This document shows, piece after piece, positions 1-5,134 of a stretch of DNA of 5,134 nt. Source of the stretch: Bifidobacteriaceae bacterium (GTDB lineage: Bacteria > Actinomycetota > Actinomycetes > Actinomycetales > WQXJ01); NCBI GenBank assembly GCA_031261885.1, contig JAISIU010000135.1:1-5134 (forward strand). The letters are read 5' to 3'. The position numbers and the translations under genes were made by a program. How positions within the stretch are numbered: position 1 is the stretch's first letter; every line of letters starts with the position of its first letter. The notes under the pieces are model-generated. The model was not told the DNA's origin and did not search any database. It was given only the letters and a program-made list of their open reading frames with translations.

Positions 1-31
1 TGAGTGTTTTCGAAGATTGCTGTTTCGTCAC
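1..31 (-). CDS. Probable Fic-family toxin, N-terminal fragment (runs off the left edge)
   Basis: A GTG start at 31-29 overlaps the antitoxin stop TGA (30-28) as GTGA, the usual sign of translational coupling. It opens a frame with no stop to the window edge, reading MTKQQSSKTL. Ten residues cannot identify a family. The call rests on position: VbhA-type antitoxins are normally encoded directly before, and often overlapping, their Fic toxin, which in characterised cases (for example VbhT) transfers AMP to DNA gyrase and topoisomerase IV. If this is the partner, the HPFxxGNG Fic motif should lie further left, outside the window. A different toxin or an unrelated gene is possible. Confidence 0.5.
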   Translation of the reverse strand, partial: MTKQQSSKTL

Positions 32-225
32 GGTTGAGCAACCCGGTCGATCCCATGGGCGGCGAGTATGGCGGCAATAGTTTCCTGGTAGGTCGCTTTG
101 CCCTGGACCATCAGGTCGACCAGGTGGAGGGCGGCGGGACTGGGTGGCATACCCTCGGCGCGCACGGATCCGGCGGCTGCAGCGGCAACCTGCCGCCGCT
201 CACTGAGGGTTAGTTTCCGCGTCAC
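28..225 (-). CDS. VbhA-like antitoxin of a Fic toxin-antitoxin pair (class I)
   Basis: A 65-residue protein from a GTG start, about the length of Bartonella VbhA. Residues 20-25 read SVRAEG, matching the (S/T)xxxE(G/N) inhibitory motif in which the glutamate (here E24) enters the Fic active site and blocks productive ATP binding. The motif is followed by a Pro turn (MPPSP, 26-30) and two predicted helices (31-41 and about 44-57). This matches the VbhA pattern of an inhibitory helix, then LEP-like turn, then helices with a G(E/K) turn between them. It acts in the cytoplasm by binding the toxin. The gene lies 27 nt after the endonuclease stop and overlaps the next gene by 4 nt. No Shine-Dalgarno precedes the start; a TAnnnT box 7 nt upstream suggests leaderless expression. 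Family assignment is from motif and layout by eye. Confidence 0.75.
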   Translation of the reverse strand: MTRKLTLSERRQVAAAAAGSVRAEGMPPSPAALHLVDLMVQGKATYQETIAAILAAHGIDRVAQP

Positions 226-232
226 GGAAAGT

Positions 233-238
233 AATCTA
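233..238 (-). promoter_or_regulatory. Candidate -10 box for a leaderless antitoxin/toxin transcript
   Basis: Read on the minus strand this is TAGATT, fitting the actinobacterial TAnnnT -10 consensus. It ends 7 nt before the antitoxin GTG (225), so transcription would start at or next to the start codon. The surrounding stretch (about 228-240) is one of two AT-rich patches upstream of genes in the leftward train. No convincing -35 is seen, and no ribosome binding site, which agrees with a leaderless message. It would allow the antitoxin-toxin pair to be made independently of the restriction genes. Confidence 0.4.
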
Positions 239-252
239 TTGTGATGAGGCGC

Positions 253-978
253 TTAGACCGCGGCGATGTGGGCGGCGAAAGCTCTTGCGAAGGCACTGAA
301 GCTCGTGGAGTCTGTCAGGTCGTGGTAGGTGCCTTCGGCGCCGGCGTCGCGCGGGGACGCGATGACGGCGGCGTGGGTGTAGAGGTTCTCGCGGACCAAT
401 TTGGTGCAGAGCAGCGCGTAGCGGTCGAGGTAGGAGGCATGCGCGAACTCCGGCCTCACGGGGAAGTGAGGGGAGTCGAGACGCTGCCCTGGGACGCGAG
501 ATTTACGGCAGTCCTCGACGAGGATCAGCCAGCCAACGAAGGGTCTGGTGTTGCCCAATGCGCCCTCGCGGAACGCGGTCCAGAGGTCGGTCGCGGTGCC
601 GATCGCCTCTTCAGCCCGGTTGTTGAAGTTGTTGCCGAAGGACGGACCGACCTGGCTCTTGAGCTCGACGGCGGCGATGAGGCGCCCGTGGTGGGTGATG
701 AGCATGTCCCAGTTCTTGGTGGGACGGAAATAGCCGGGCAGCGTCAGGAGGCTCTTGCGCGTGTGGACTTCGGCGTCCGGTAAGCCATTCGCGACGGCGA
801 GCTCGGCGAGGACGTTGACGAATCCGTCCATGTTCTTTCCGGCTGTCACGCCGCGTCGCTCGCCGTGGTCGATGGAACCGGCGGCGCCCTGGTGGGCGGC
901 GGCCTGGGCACGAGTGGTCCAGAAGTGTTCGACGGCCAGTTCGGCGCCAAGTTCGAACGGCCGCAGGTTGAGCGTCAT
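253..978 (-). CDS. PaeR7I/XhoI-family type II restriction endonuclease
   Basis: A 241-residue protein, close to the length of PaeR7I and XhoI. Type IIP enzymes of this family cut both strands at CTCGAG with Mg2+; specificity here is inferred from the family. The PD-(D/E)xK core is visible: D91 in NWDMLI, then E105 and K107 in AAVELKSQVG. The family-typical block FGNNFNNRAEEAIG (114-127) and DLWTAFREG (131-139) follows, with the strand GWLILVEDC at 149-157. The ATG (978-976) overlaps the methylase stop as ATGA. AGAGAG (minus strand, 990-985) sits 6 nt upstream as a ribosome binding site. Having the methylase gene first and the nuclease coupled behind it favours methylation before cutting. The frame is intact with all three catalytic positions, so it is probably active. 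Confidence 0.93.
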   Translation of the reverse strand: MTLNLRPFELGAELAVEHFWTTRAQAAAHQGAAGSIDHGERRGVTAGKNMDGFVNVLAELAVANGLPDAEVHTRKSLLTLPGYFRPTKNWDMLITHHGRLIAAVELKSQVGPSFGNNFNNRAEEAIGTATDLWTAFREGALGNTRPFVGWLILVEDCRKSRVPGQRLDSPHFPVRPEFAHASYLDRYALLCTKLVRENLYTHAAVIASPRDAGAEGTYHDLTDSTSFSAFARAFAAHIAAV

Positions 979-2705
979 CGTTGGCTCTCTTCATCCAGGG
1001 CGGATAGCGATCCGGCCGGGACGCGGTAGACGCGCTCCAAAGTTTCGGTGGGGAGCAGCTGACCCGCTGTGCCGGCCGCGATGAGCTCGCTGCGGAGCTC
1101 GGGTGGGATACCGGCCCAGGCCGGGACGTGGATGCGGCGCAGGTACTGGGCTTGGAAACGCAGGTAGCCGCCGCCGATCCGCACGGCGTAGGCGTCAATG
1201 AACAGTTTCGCGATGCCGGAGCGCAACACGGCCTGTAAGGCCCTCAAATCCCAGGACATCGCCGTCACGTAGTAGAGGTTGTGGTGCGGATAGAGCTCAC
1301 CCGGCTCGTAGGCGATGGCGTTGCCGTTGACGCGGATGTCCGGGATCAACAGCTTGGGCCGGCGGGTCAGTTCAGGCGTGATCCGGTCGATCGTCCGGTA
1401 CCAGCTCCGCGCCGGGTCGCGCCTCGCCGTGTGCCGCCGCGCCAGGCACTCGCGGAACGGCTCCAGGTAAGCGGCCAACCGAGGGAACTCCGCGAGGCTG
1501 ACCAGCCCGCCGTCATCGGACCACGGATTGACCACTCCCAAACCCGACCAAGTGACCCGGCCTTCCACCACATCCTGGTTGGTGGCGAGCGGCAGCTTGC
1601 GGGAATCCTCGACGTCGAGCGCGGCGAACGGTGCGACGAACACCTTGTCCGCGCCGGTCGCGACGCCGATCCCGACATGGCACCCGGTTTGCTCCAACGC
1701 AGGAGCCGCGTCCTCCAACAGTCGAACGGTGCTGAGCCTCCGATCCGCTTTGAGCAGCCACGGGCCACCGCCACGAGCCGGCGCCGCCACCGTCGCGACG
1801 GTGGACGTTCCCGCCGAAGACGATGTGAGCGCCATCCGTAACCCCGCCAGGTACGCCGGTTCCGTCGACTCTGCGCGCACGGACCGGACCGGGCCGGCCT
1901 GGCCGCGCTCGATCACAGTAATAGAGGTGTAGGCACCGACATCCTCCTCGAACGCGTCGGTGCCGTACATGTCGACGTAGGCGCGTAACGCGAACCGGCT
2001 GGCGACCAGTCGGCGCAGCGCGCGGCCGTAGTCGTTCTTGGTCCACGCGTCCGCGCAGATGAAGCACAGTTTTCCGCCCGGTGTCAGCAGGCTCAGCGAG
2101 CGCTCGAAGAACGGCACATAGACGTCGGCACGGCCCACCATGGTCGGGTAGCAGTCGCGGTAACGGGCCAGGGTCGCGTTCGGGATGAGCTCCTGGCGGA
2201 TGTACGGCGGGTTGCCGACCACGGCATCGAACGGGCCGACGATGTCGCCCAACAGGAAGTCTTGGTTCCTCACCCAGGTGCGGGCGAGCCGTCTGGCCGA
2301 GAGTTCCGGCACGCCGCCGTCCCGTAACACGGACGCTACGTGGGACCGTAAGTCTCGGCACGTGGCCGGGTCGAGCTCAACGGCCCGAATCGCAGAGTCC
2401 AGCACGGAATCATCGTCAGCGTTCGGCCCGGCTTGCCAGGCGGCCAGTAGCCGCGAAATGGCGCTCAGCACGAAGCGCCCGTCCCCGGCGGACGGTTCGA
2501 GCAGCCGCACGGTCCACAGCGGTCTATCCGCCGTGTAACCAACCAGGTCCAGCATGAAATCGACCACCGACTGCCGCGTGAAGACCGCGCCGCGCTCCTT
2601 CGGGGTGCGCGGCGCTGGCTGGGGACCCGGTGCGGGGACCGGCTCCAGCTCGAACAGCAGCGGTTGAATCGACATCCCTCTCAGGCTACCGGCGACCACT
2701 GACAC
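975..2705 (-). CDS. N6-adenine DNA methyltransferase of the PaeR7I/XhoI-type system (Eco57I/TaqI-like, gamma order)
   Basis: A 576-residue protein predicted to methylate the adenine of CTCGAG with S-adenosylmethionine, protecting host DNA from the adjacent nuclease. Motifs appear in gamma-class order: motif X region GAVFTRQSVVDFML (39-52), motif I EPSAGDGRF (70-78), an acidic motif II VELD (109-112), motif III NQDFLLGD (147-154), and catalytic motif IV NPPY (165-168). The C-terminal part (about 340-530) resembles a TaqI-like target-recognition domain, including GYLRFQAQYLRRI near 513-525. The start is uncertain. GTG at 2705 overlaps the upstream TAG stop by one base (TAGTG), suggesting re-initiation, but has no Shine-Dalgarno. 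GTG at 2699 and ATG at 2675 (protein starting MSIQPLLFEL) are alternatives; GAGAGGG abuts that ATG too closely to be an ideal ribosome binding site. Confidence 0.92.
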   Translation of the reverse strand: MSVVAGSLRGMSIQPLLFELEPVPAPGPQPAPRTPKERGAVFTRQSVVDFMLDLVGYTADRPLWTVRLLEPSAGDGRFVLSAISRLLAAWQAGPNADDDSVLDSAIRAVELDPATCRDLRSHVASVLRDGGVPELSARRLARTWVRNQDFLLGDIVGPFDAVVGNPPYIRQELIPNATLARYRDCYPTMVGRADVYVPFFERSLSLLTPGGKLCFICADAWTKNDYGRALRRLVASRFALRAYVDMYGTDAFEEDVGAYTSITVIERGQAGPVRSVRAESTEPAYLAGLRMALTSSSAGTSTVATVAAPARGGGPWLLKADRRLSTVRLLEDAAPALEQTGCHVGIGVATGADKVFVAPFAALDVEDSRKLPLATNQDVVEGRVTWSGLGVVNPWSDDGGLVSLAEFPRLAAYLEPFRECLARRHTARRDPARSWYRTIDRITPELTRRPKLLIPDIRVNGNAIAYEPGELYPHHNLYYVTAMSWDLRALQAVLRSGIAKLFIDAYAVRIGGGYLRFQAQYLRRIHVPAWAGIPPELRSELIAAGTAGQLLPTETLERVYRVPAGSLSALDEESQR

Positions 2706-4279
2706 TAATGGGACGGTTGGCGGGCTGTGCCGTAGAGGGTGGGGCGGTAGCGGCGGGCCGGGCTGCGCGGTGGGGCGGTCGGGGCGACCTCGCCAGCCGC
2801 GATCAGGCGGTTCAGCGCGACGACGACGGCGGTGCGGCTCAGGTGGGTGGTGGCGGCCAGTTCAGCGGCCGATGCCGGACCGTTCGCTTGGCTCAGGGCG
2901 GCACGTACCTTGTCCAGCGCCTTGCTGTGCGCCCGGGTACCGCGAGACACGACCGTCGCGGCACGGTCTGGGCCGCGCCTCGCCTCCTTGGACCCGCCGC
3001 CGCGGGCCGCCGCGCGGTGGGGTGTGACGAGCGTGAAGAAGGCGACGGAATCGTGCGGCTCGGGTGCGGGACTACCACTGGCGGCCAGCGCGGCGAGGAT
3101 CTGGGCGAAGCCCGTGCCGCGGCGTCCGGCCACCATCGTGCCGTCCGGCAGTGGTGTGTCTTCGAGCAGGGCGCACAGGCGCGGGTTGCGGGTCTGGAAC
3201 GGGCCGGCCGTGCCGAGCGTTCGGACGGTGGCGGTGCCGAACAGCCCGCCGGGGCTCGTGACCTCGAGCCGGTCCGGGAACAGGTCGACCGTCACGGCCG
3301 TGCCGCACGACTCCTCCGAGTAATCGCGGTGCATGAGGGCGTTCGCGACCGCTTCGCGAACCGCCACGGGCGGATAGGCGGAGCCCACCGAAGGACCCGT
3401 CGGAGGGCCGGCCTCGCCGCCCGCGCCGGAACAACGCGCTATGGCCGCGACGGTTTGCGCGACGAGCTCGGGGATCGGTCCGGCCAGGGTCACGGCATCG
3501 AGCAGGCGTTCCTCACCGGCCAACGTCGGCTCCCTGTCCGGCCCCGGATAGGCGGCGAAGTCGACGGTGAGCCGCGGGAAGAACTCCTGCGGGAAGGCGC
3601 CGAGGGCGAGCAGGCCGCCCAGCGTCGGGCGGACCACGCCGTCCTGGTCGCGCCGGGTCGCGCGGAGCCTCAGCAGCACCTCGGCCGGGGTTGCCCCGCC
3701 GAACACCGTGGGCCGCAAGCGGCGTTGGCGTGCTACGAGCGCCTCGACCAGGCCGGGATCGAAGTCATCCGTGGTCGCGTCCGGCACGGCCTGTTCGTCC
3801 CAGTGGGGCTGGTGGCGTTCGGCGGCCAGTCGCTCGACCTCCTGCGGCGTGAGCCGGCGGCTCGTGCCGCGGTCCCGGAAGTAGCTGCCCCGGTGCCTGC
3901 CCTCGGCCCGGACGTGGCAGGGACGCTCGCGCGGCGGGATCGGGTCAACCCACGTGGCGACAACCTTGTGCCCCTCGAAGCCGATGACCTGGACGGGGGC
4001 GTGCAGCGCGGGCCGCACGGTCTGGGTCAGCGCCTCCTGGAGCGCGTCGCGCGTGCGCTTGGCACGGAAGCCCTCGGTGGGAACAAAGCCCGCCGCCGGG
4101 TCGAGGCCCAGCAGCACCAGCCCGCCGGGGCCATTGGCGAACGCGCTGAGCGTGGCGGGCAGCGACGCGGGCAGCCGCCGCACCGCAGCCCTCACCTCGA
4201 CATTGGCGGTATCGGCACGGCCGTCGCGGAGCCCACCGACGATGCCGGTCAGAACCTCAGAGGTCAGGTCGCCGTCCAT
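2705..4279 (-). CDS. AlbA_2 (Schlafen-type) domain / GHKL-like ATP-binding / winged-helix protein, putative defence regulator or accessory factor
   Basis: A 524-residue soluble protein of the COG2865 type. Residues about 25-155 form an AlbA_2-like domain, with NVEVRAAVRR followed by SAFANGPGGLVLLGLD (45-60), the typical AfaN-x-GG-lviGv signature. Residues about 300-395 look like a RecG-related HATPase_c_4 domain: VREAVANALMHRDYS (307-321) with the N-box glutamate and asparagine E309 and N313, DRLEVTSPGGL (336-346) as a G1-like box, TRNPRLCALLE (363-373), and RRGTGF (386-391) as a G2-like box. Residues about 455-500 form a winged helix-turn-helix (SAAELAATTHLSRTAVVVALNRL). Proteins of this layout are annotated as DNA-binding regulators and recur near restriction systems; the biochemical role is mostly unknown. 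It is first in the train and its stop overlaps the methylase start. The ATG (4279) has no Shine-Dalgarno, only AT-rich sequence, suggesting a leaderless or near-leaderless message. Confidence 0.85.
   Translation of the reverse strand: MDGDLTSEVLTGIVGGLRDGRADTANVEVRAAVRRLPASLPATLSAFANGPGGLVLLGLDPAAGFVPTEGFRAKRTRDALQEALTQTVRPALHAPVQVIGFEGHKVVATWVDPIPPRERPCHVRAEGRHRGSYFRDRGTSRRLTPQEVERLAAERHQPHWDEQAVPDATTDDFDPGLVEALVARQRRLRPTVFGGATPAEVLLRLRATRRDQDGVVRPTLGGLLALGAFPQEFFPRLTVDFAAYPGPDREPTLAGEERLLDAVTLAGPIPELVAQTVAAIARCSGAGGEAGPPTGPSVGSAYPPVAVREAVANALMHRDYSEESCGTAVTVDLFPDRLEVTSPGGLFGTATVRTLGTAGPFQTRNPRLCALLEDTPLPDGTMVAGRRGTGFAQILAALAASGSPAPEPHDSVAFFTLVTPHRAAARGGGSKEARRGPDRAATVVSRGTRAHSKALDKVRAALSQANGPASAAELAATTHLSRTAVVVALNRLIAAGEVAPTAPPRSPARRYRPTLYGTARQPSH
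3263..3268. other. CTCGAG, predicted target site of the encoded restriction-modification pair
   Basis: One of two CTCGAG sites in the window. It lies inside the AlbA_2/GHKL gene, at the codons for L338-E339 in the DRLEV segment. If the nuclease has PaeR7I/XhoI specificity, this site must be methylated in the host. About two sites are expected by chance at this base composition, so there is no local avoidance. Confidence 0.6.
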
Positions 4280-4283
4280 AACA

Positions 4284-4331
4284 ACTTAACTTAACAGTTA
4301 CTTAACGCAGGGCGAGGGCTATGTGTTAAGT
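4284..4331. promoter_or_regulatory. ACTTAAC repeat cluster: candidate operator and promoter of the restriction operon
   Basis: In an AT-rich patch within GC-rich DNA, ACTTAAC occurs in direct orientation at 4284-4290, 4289-4295 and 4300-4306, and inverted (GTTAAGT) at 4325-4331. The second and third copies start 11 nt apart, about one helical turn. TAAC-A-GTTA (4292-4300) adds a small palindrome. On the minus strand the boxes overlap promoter-like elements: TTAACA (4329-4324) as a -35, and TTAAGT or TAAGTA (within 4305-4299) as a -10 at 18-19 nt. A TAAGTT at 4293-4288, 8 nt before the ATG, would instead suit a leaderless start. A regulator binding here would cover the promoter. The winged-helix protein encoded immediately downstream is an obvious candidate, by inference only. 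Confidence 0.5.
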
Positions 4332-4418
4332 TTCGCGGTCGTCACCAGCCAAGGGAACGATGCTCCCGGCACCCGCCACGGCATCCGCCAGCCAACGGCA
4401 ACCAGCCACGTTCAGAAC

Positions 4419-4439
4419 GGCTCGGCCGCGCGGCGAGCC
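4419..4439. repeat. GC-rich inverted repeat (hairpin)
   Basis: GGCTCG (4419-4424) pairs with CGAGCC (4434-4439). With a one-base bulge the stem continues as CC/GG around GCGC, giving eight pairs. There is no T-tract on either side and it lies between divergent 5' ends, so it is not a normal intrinsic terminator. It may be an operator or chance in GC-rich DNA. Confidence 0.3.
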
Positions 4440-4511
4440 AGCGGCGGCGCGGCACCGGCCACAATGGGTAATGTGCTGAGTGGCGCGCCCGCGCGCGCCC
4501 CCTCACAGCTT

Positions 4512-4515
4512 GGAG
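4512..4515 (+). promoter_or_regulatory. Ribosome binding site GGAG that decides the start of the rightward gene
   Basis: GGAG lies 8 nt before the ATG at 4524. This supports 4524 over the in-frame ATG at 4464, which has no comparable site. The extra N-terminal stretch from 4464 would also be less Pro-rich than the rest. Confidence 0.6.
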
Positions 4516-4523
4516 TCACCCCA

Positions 4524-5134
4524 ATGTCAGTGCCGCCCTCTGACCCGAACACCACTCCCGCCGCCCCGGCCGGCCCCTCGAGCCAGAACGACGCGGGCCC
4601 CACCCCCGTGTCCCCCTCACCACCACTGCCCGGCGTCCAGCCGCCGTCCGTCGCCGCCCCCGCCGGCCCGTCCCCCCCGTCGCCCTACGCGCCGCCCATC
4701 GGCAGCACCCCCCAAACCGGCACCCCCCAGGCCGGGTACCCGTACCAACCGGGCCAGCCCTACCCGGCAGTTCCCCCGGCATCGGACGCCCAAACCGGGT
4801 ACCCGTACCAACCGGGCCAGCCCTACCAAGCCGCGCCTCCGGCATCGGGCACCGCCTACCAACCTCCCGCCGTACCCGGCGGCTACGCCCAGGCCGGGTA
4901 CCCGGCATCGGGCACCCCCTACCCCGGCGGCTACCAGGCCGCCGGTCCCGGCCAGCCCTACCCACCCACCGGCCCCGCCTACGGACCGATGCCGACCCCG
5001 GGTACGGGCAACAAGCCGAACCGCGCGGCGCCGATCCTCGTCATCGGCGGCGGCCTCGTCGTCGTCATCGCCGTCGTGGCGCTCGTGGTCGGGTTGTGGC
5101 ACGGCCACTCGACGCCCGCACCCGCCGCGCTCGC
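4524..5134 (+). CDS. Pro/Gly/Tyr/Gln-rich single-pass membrane protein, 5' part (runs off the right edge)
   Basis: An open frame of 203 codons continues past the window. Residues 1-165 are low-complexity, dominated by Pro, Ala, Gly, Tyr and Gln, and probably disordered. Residues 70-90 and 91-111 are a tandem 21-residue repeat sharing GYPYQPGQPY; a looser third copy follows (125-145). A basic stretch (NKPNRA, 163-168) precedes one transmembrane helix (about 169-192, rich in I, V, L and G), then a Ser/Pro/Ala linker begins. This layout predicts a cytoplasmic Pro-rich tail, one helix and an extracellular domain that is missing here. Similar tails are common on actinobacterial envelope, secreted-ligand and septation-related proteins, so no function can be assigned. 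Transcription is divergent from the defence genes. Codon usage is strongly C-ending, and it is probably a host gene at the island border. Confidence 0.85.
   Translation, partial: MSVPPSDPNTTPAAPAGPSSQNDAGPTPVSPSPPLPGVQPPSVAAPAGPSPPSPYAPPIGSTPQTGTPQAGYPYQPGQPYPAVPPASDAQTGYPYQPGQPYQAAPPASGTAYQPPAVPGGYAQAGYPASGTPYPGGYQAAGPGQPYPPTGPAYGPMPTPGTGNKPNRAAPILVIGGGLVVVIAVVALVVGLWHGHSTPAPAAL
4577..4582. other. CTCGAG, second predicted target site of the encoded restriction-modification pair
   Basis: It lies in the rightward membrane-protein gene near its 5' end (codons for P18, S19 and S20 in part). As with the site at 3263, it would need methylation if the system has PaeR7I/XhoI specificity and is active. 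Confidence 0.6.
4732..4827 (+). repeat. 33-bp perfect direct repeat within a 63-bp coding repeat
   Basis: The 33 bases at 4732-4764 recur exactly at 4795-4827, a period of 63 nt or 21 codons. The rest of the unit is diverged but recognisable (CCGGCATCGG occurs in both). Each copy contains CGGGTACCCG, a perfect palindrome. A shorter derivative with CAGGCCGGGTACCCG occurs near 4889-4905. Identity including third positions points to recent slippage or unequal recombination. The repeat encodes GYPYQPGQPY in the Pro-rich tail. Confidence 0.9.

Larger units (their letters stand above)
4332..4523. other. Divergent intergenic region between the restriction operon and the membrane-protein gene
   Basis: Together with 4280-4331 this separates divergent genes by 244 nt. 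No convincing gene is seen. It contains CAGCCA-type short repeats (near 4345-4350, 4389-4394 and 4402-4407), a GC hairpin (4419-4439), and a possible plus-strand -10, TAATGT (4469-4474), without a clear -35. The plus-strand reading frame stays open upstream of the chosen start, with an in-frame ATG at 4464. Confidence 0.5.

Noticed and set aside
241..783. Plus-strand 180-codon frame opposite the endonuclease gene
   Set aside because: It has no domain and lies fully antisense to a nuclease with intact catalytic residues.
611..1198. Minus-strand 195-codon frame across the methylase-nuclease junction
   Set aside because: It overlaps both well-supported genes in another frame and encodes a low-complexity Arg/Pro/Ser-rich sequence typical of frame shadows.
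1513..2361. Minus-strand 282-codon frame within the methylase gene
   Set aside because: It is an out-of-frame reading of the methylase with Arg-rich composition and no motif.
2630..4294. Plus-strand open frame of 554 codons opposite the AlbA_2/GHKL gene
   Set aside because: It is an antisense shadow of a long GC-rich gene. The translation is compositionally odd (Gly/Arg/Ala) with no recognisable domain, while the minus strand encodes clear motifs.
4284..4306. ACTTAAC copies considered as a CRISPR-like array or as plasmid iterons with an origin
   Set aside because: The units are only 7 nt, two overlap, there are no spacers of even length, and no replication gene is adjacent. Operator boxes fit better.
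4419..4439. Hairpin considered as a rho-independent terminator
   Set aside because: It lies between divergent gene starts with no gene 3' end nearby and has no T-tract on either strand.
4516..5108. Two minus-strand frames (149 and 163 codons) opposite the membrane-protein gene, with apparent Arg/Gly repeats
   Set aside because: The repeats mirror the Pro/Gly/Tyr coding repeat on the plus strand. The plus frame has a ribosome binding site, a transmembrane helix and sensible composition.
1..5134. Search by eye for tRNA, rRNA, insertion-sequence ends or attachment-site repeats
   Set aside because: No cloverleaf-like segments, transposase motifs or flanking terminal repeats were recognised in this window.

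Overview
The window is very GC-rich, with GC-loaded third codon positions, GTG starts, Arg/Ala-rich proteins and a Pro/Gly/Tyr-rich membrane protein. This points to a high-GC actinomycete chromosome or a large actinobacterial mobile region. Genus cannot be told from the sequence.

Most of the window (positions 1 to 4279) is a leftward gene train on the minus strand. In transcription order it holds: (1) a 524-residue AlbA_2 (Schlafen-type) / GHKL-like ATP-binding / winged-helix protein (4279-2705); (2) a gamma-type N6-adenine DNA methyltransferase with NPPY (2705-975); (3) a PaeR7I/XhoI-family type II restriction endonuclease (978-253); (4) a 65-residue VbhA-like antitoxin with the Fic-inhibiting motif SxxxEG (225-28); and (5) the first ten codons of a gene that should be the Fic toxin (31 to beyond position 1). 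Junctions are tight: a 1-nt TAGTG overlap, a 4-nt ATGA overlap, a 27-nt gap, and a 4-nt GTGA overlap. The arrangement reads as a compact defence operon in which a restriction-modification pair, predicted to act at CTCGAG, is followed by a Fic-type toxin-antitoxin module and preceded by a possible regulator or accessory ATPase.

Positions 4280-4523 are a divergent intergenic region. Next to the defence operon is an AT-rich patch with three direct copies and one inverted copy of ACTTAAC, overlapping the likely promoter. A second short AT-rich patch (about 228-240) sits just before the antitoxin gene and offers a leaderless internal promoter.

From 4524 to the right edge, on the plus strand, runs the 5' part of an unrelated gene. 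It encodes a Pro/Gly/Tyr/Gln-rich N-terminal domain with a 21-residue tandem repeat and one transmembrane helix; the outer domain is cut off. It looks like a housekeeping envelope protein marking the border of the defence island.

The methylase and nuclease families are well established. The linkage to a VbhA/Fic module, the AlbA_2-GHKL-wHTH first gene and the ACTTAAC boxes are the parts most worth follow-up.
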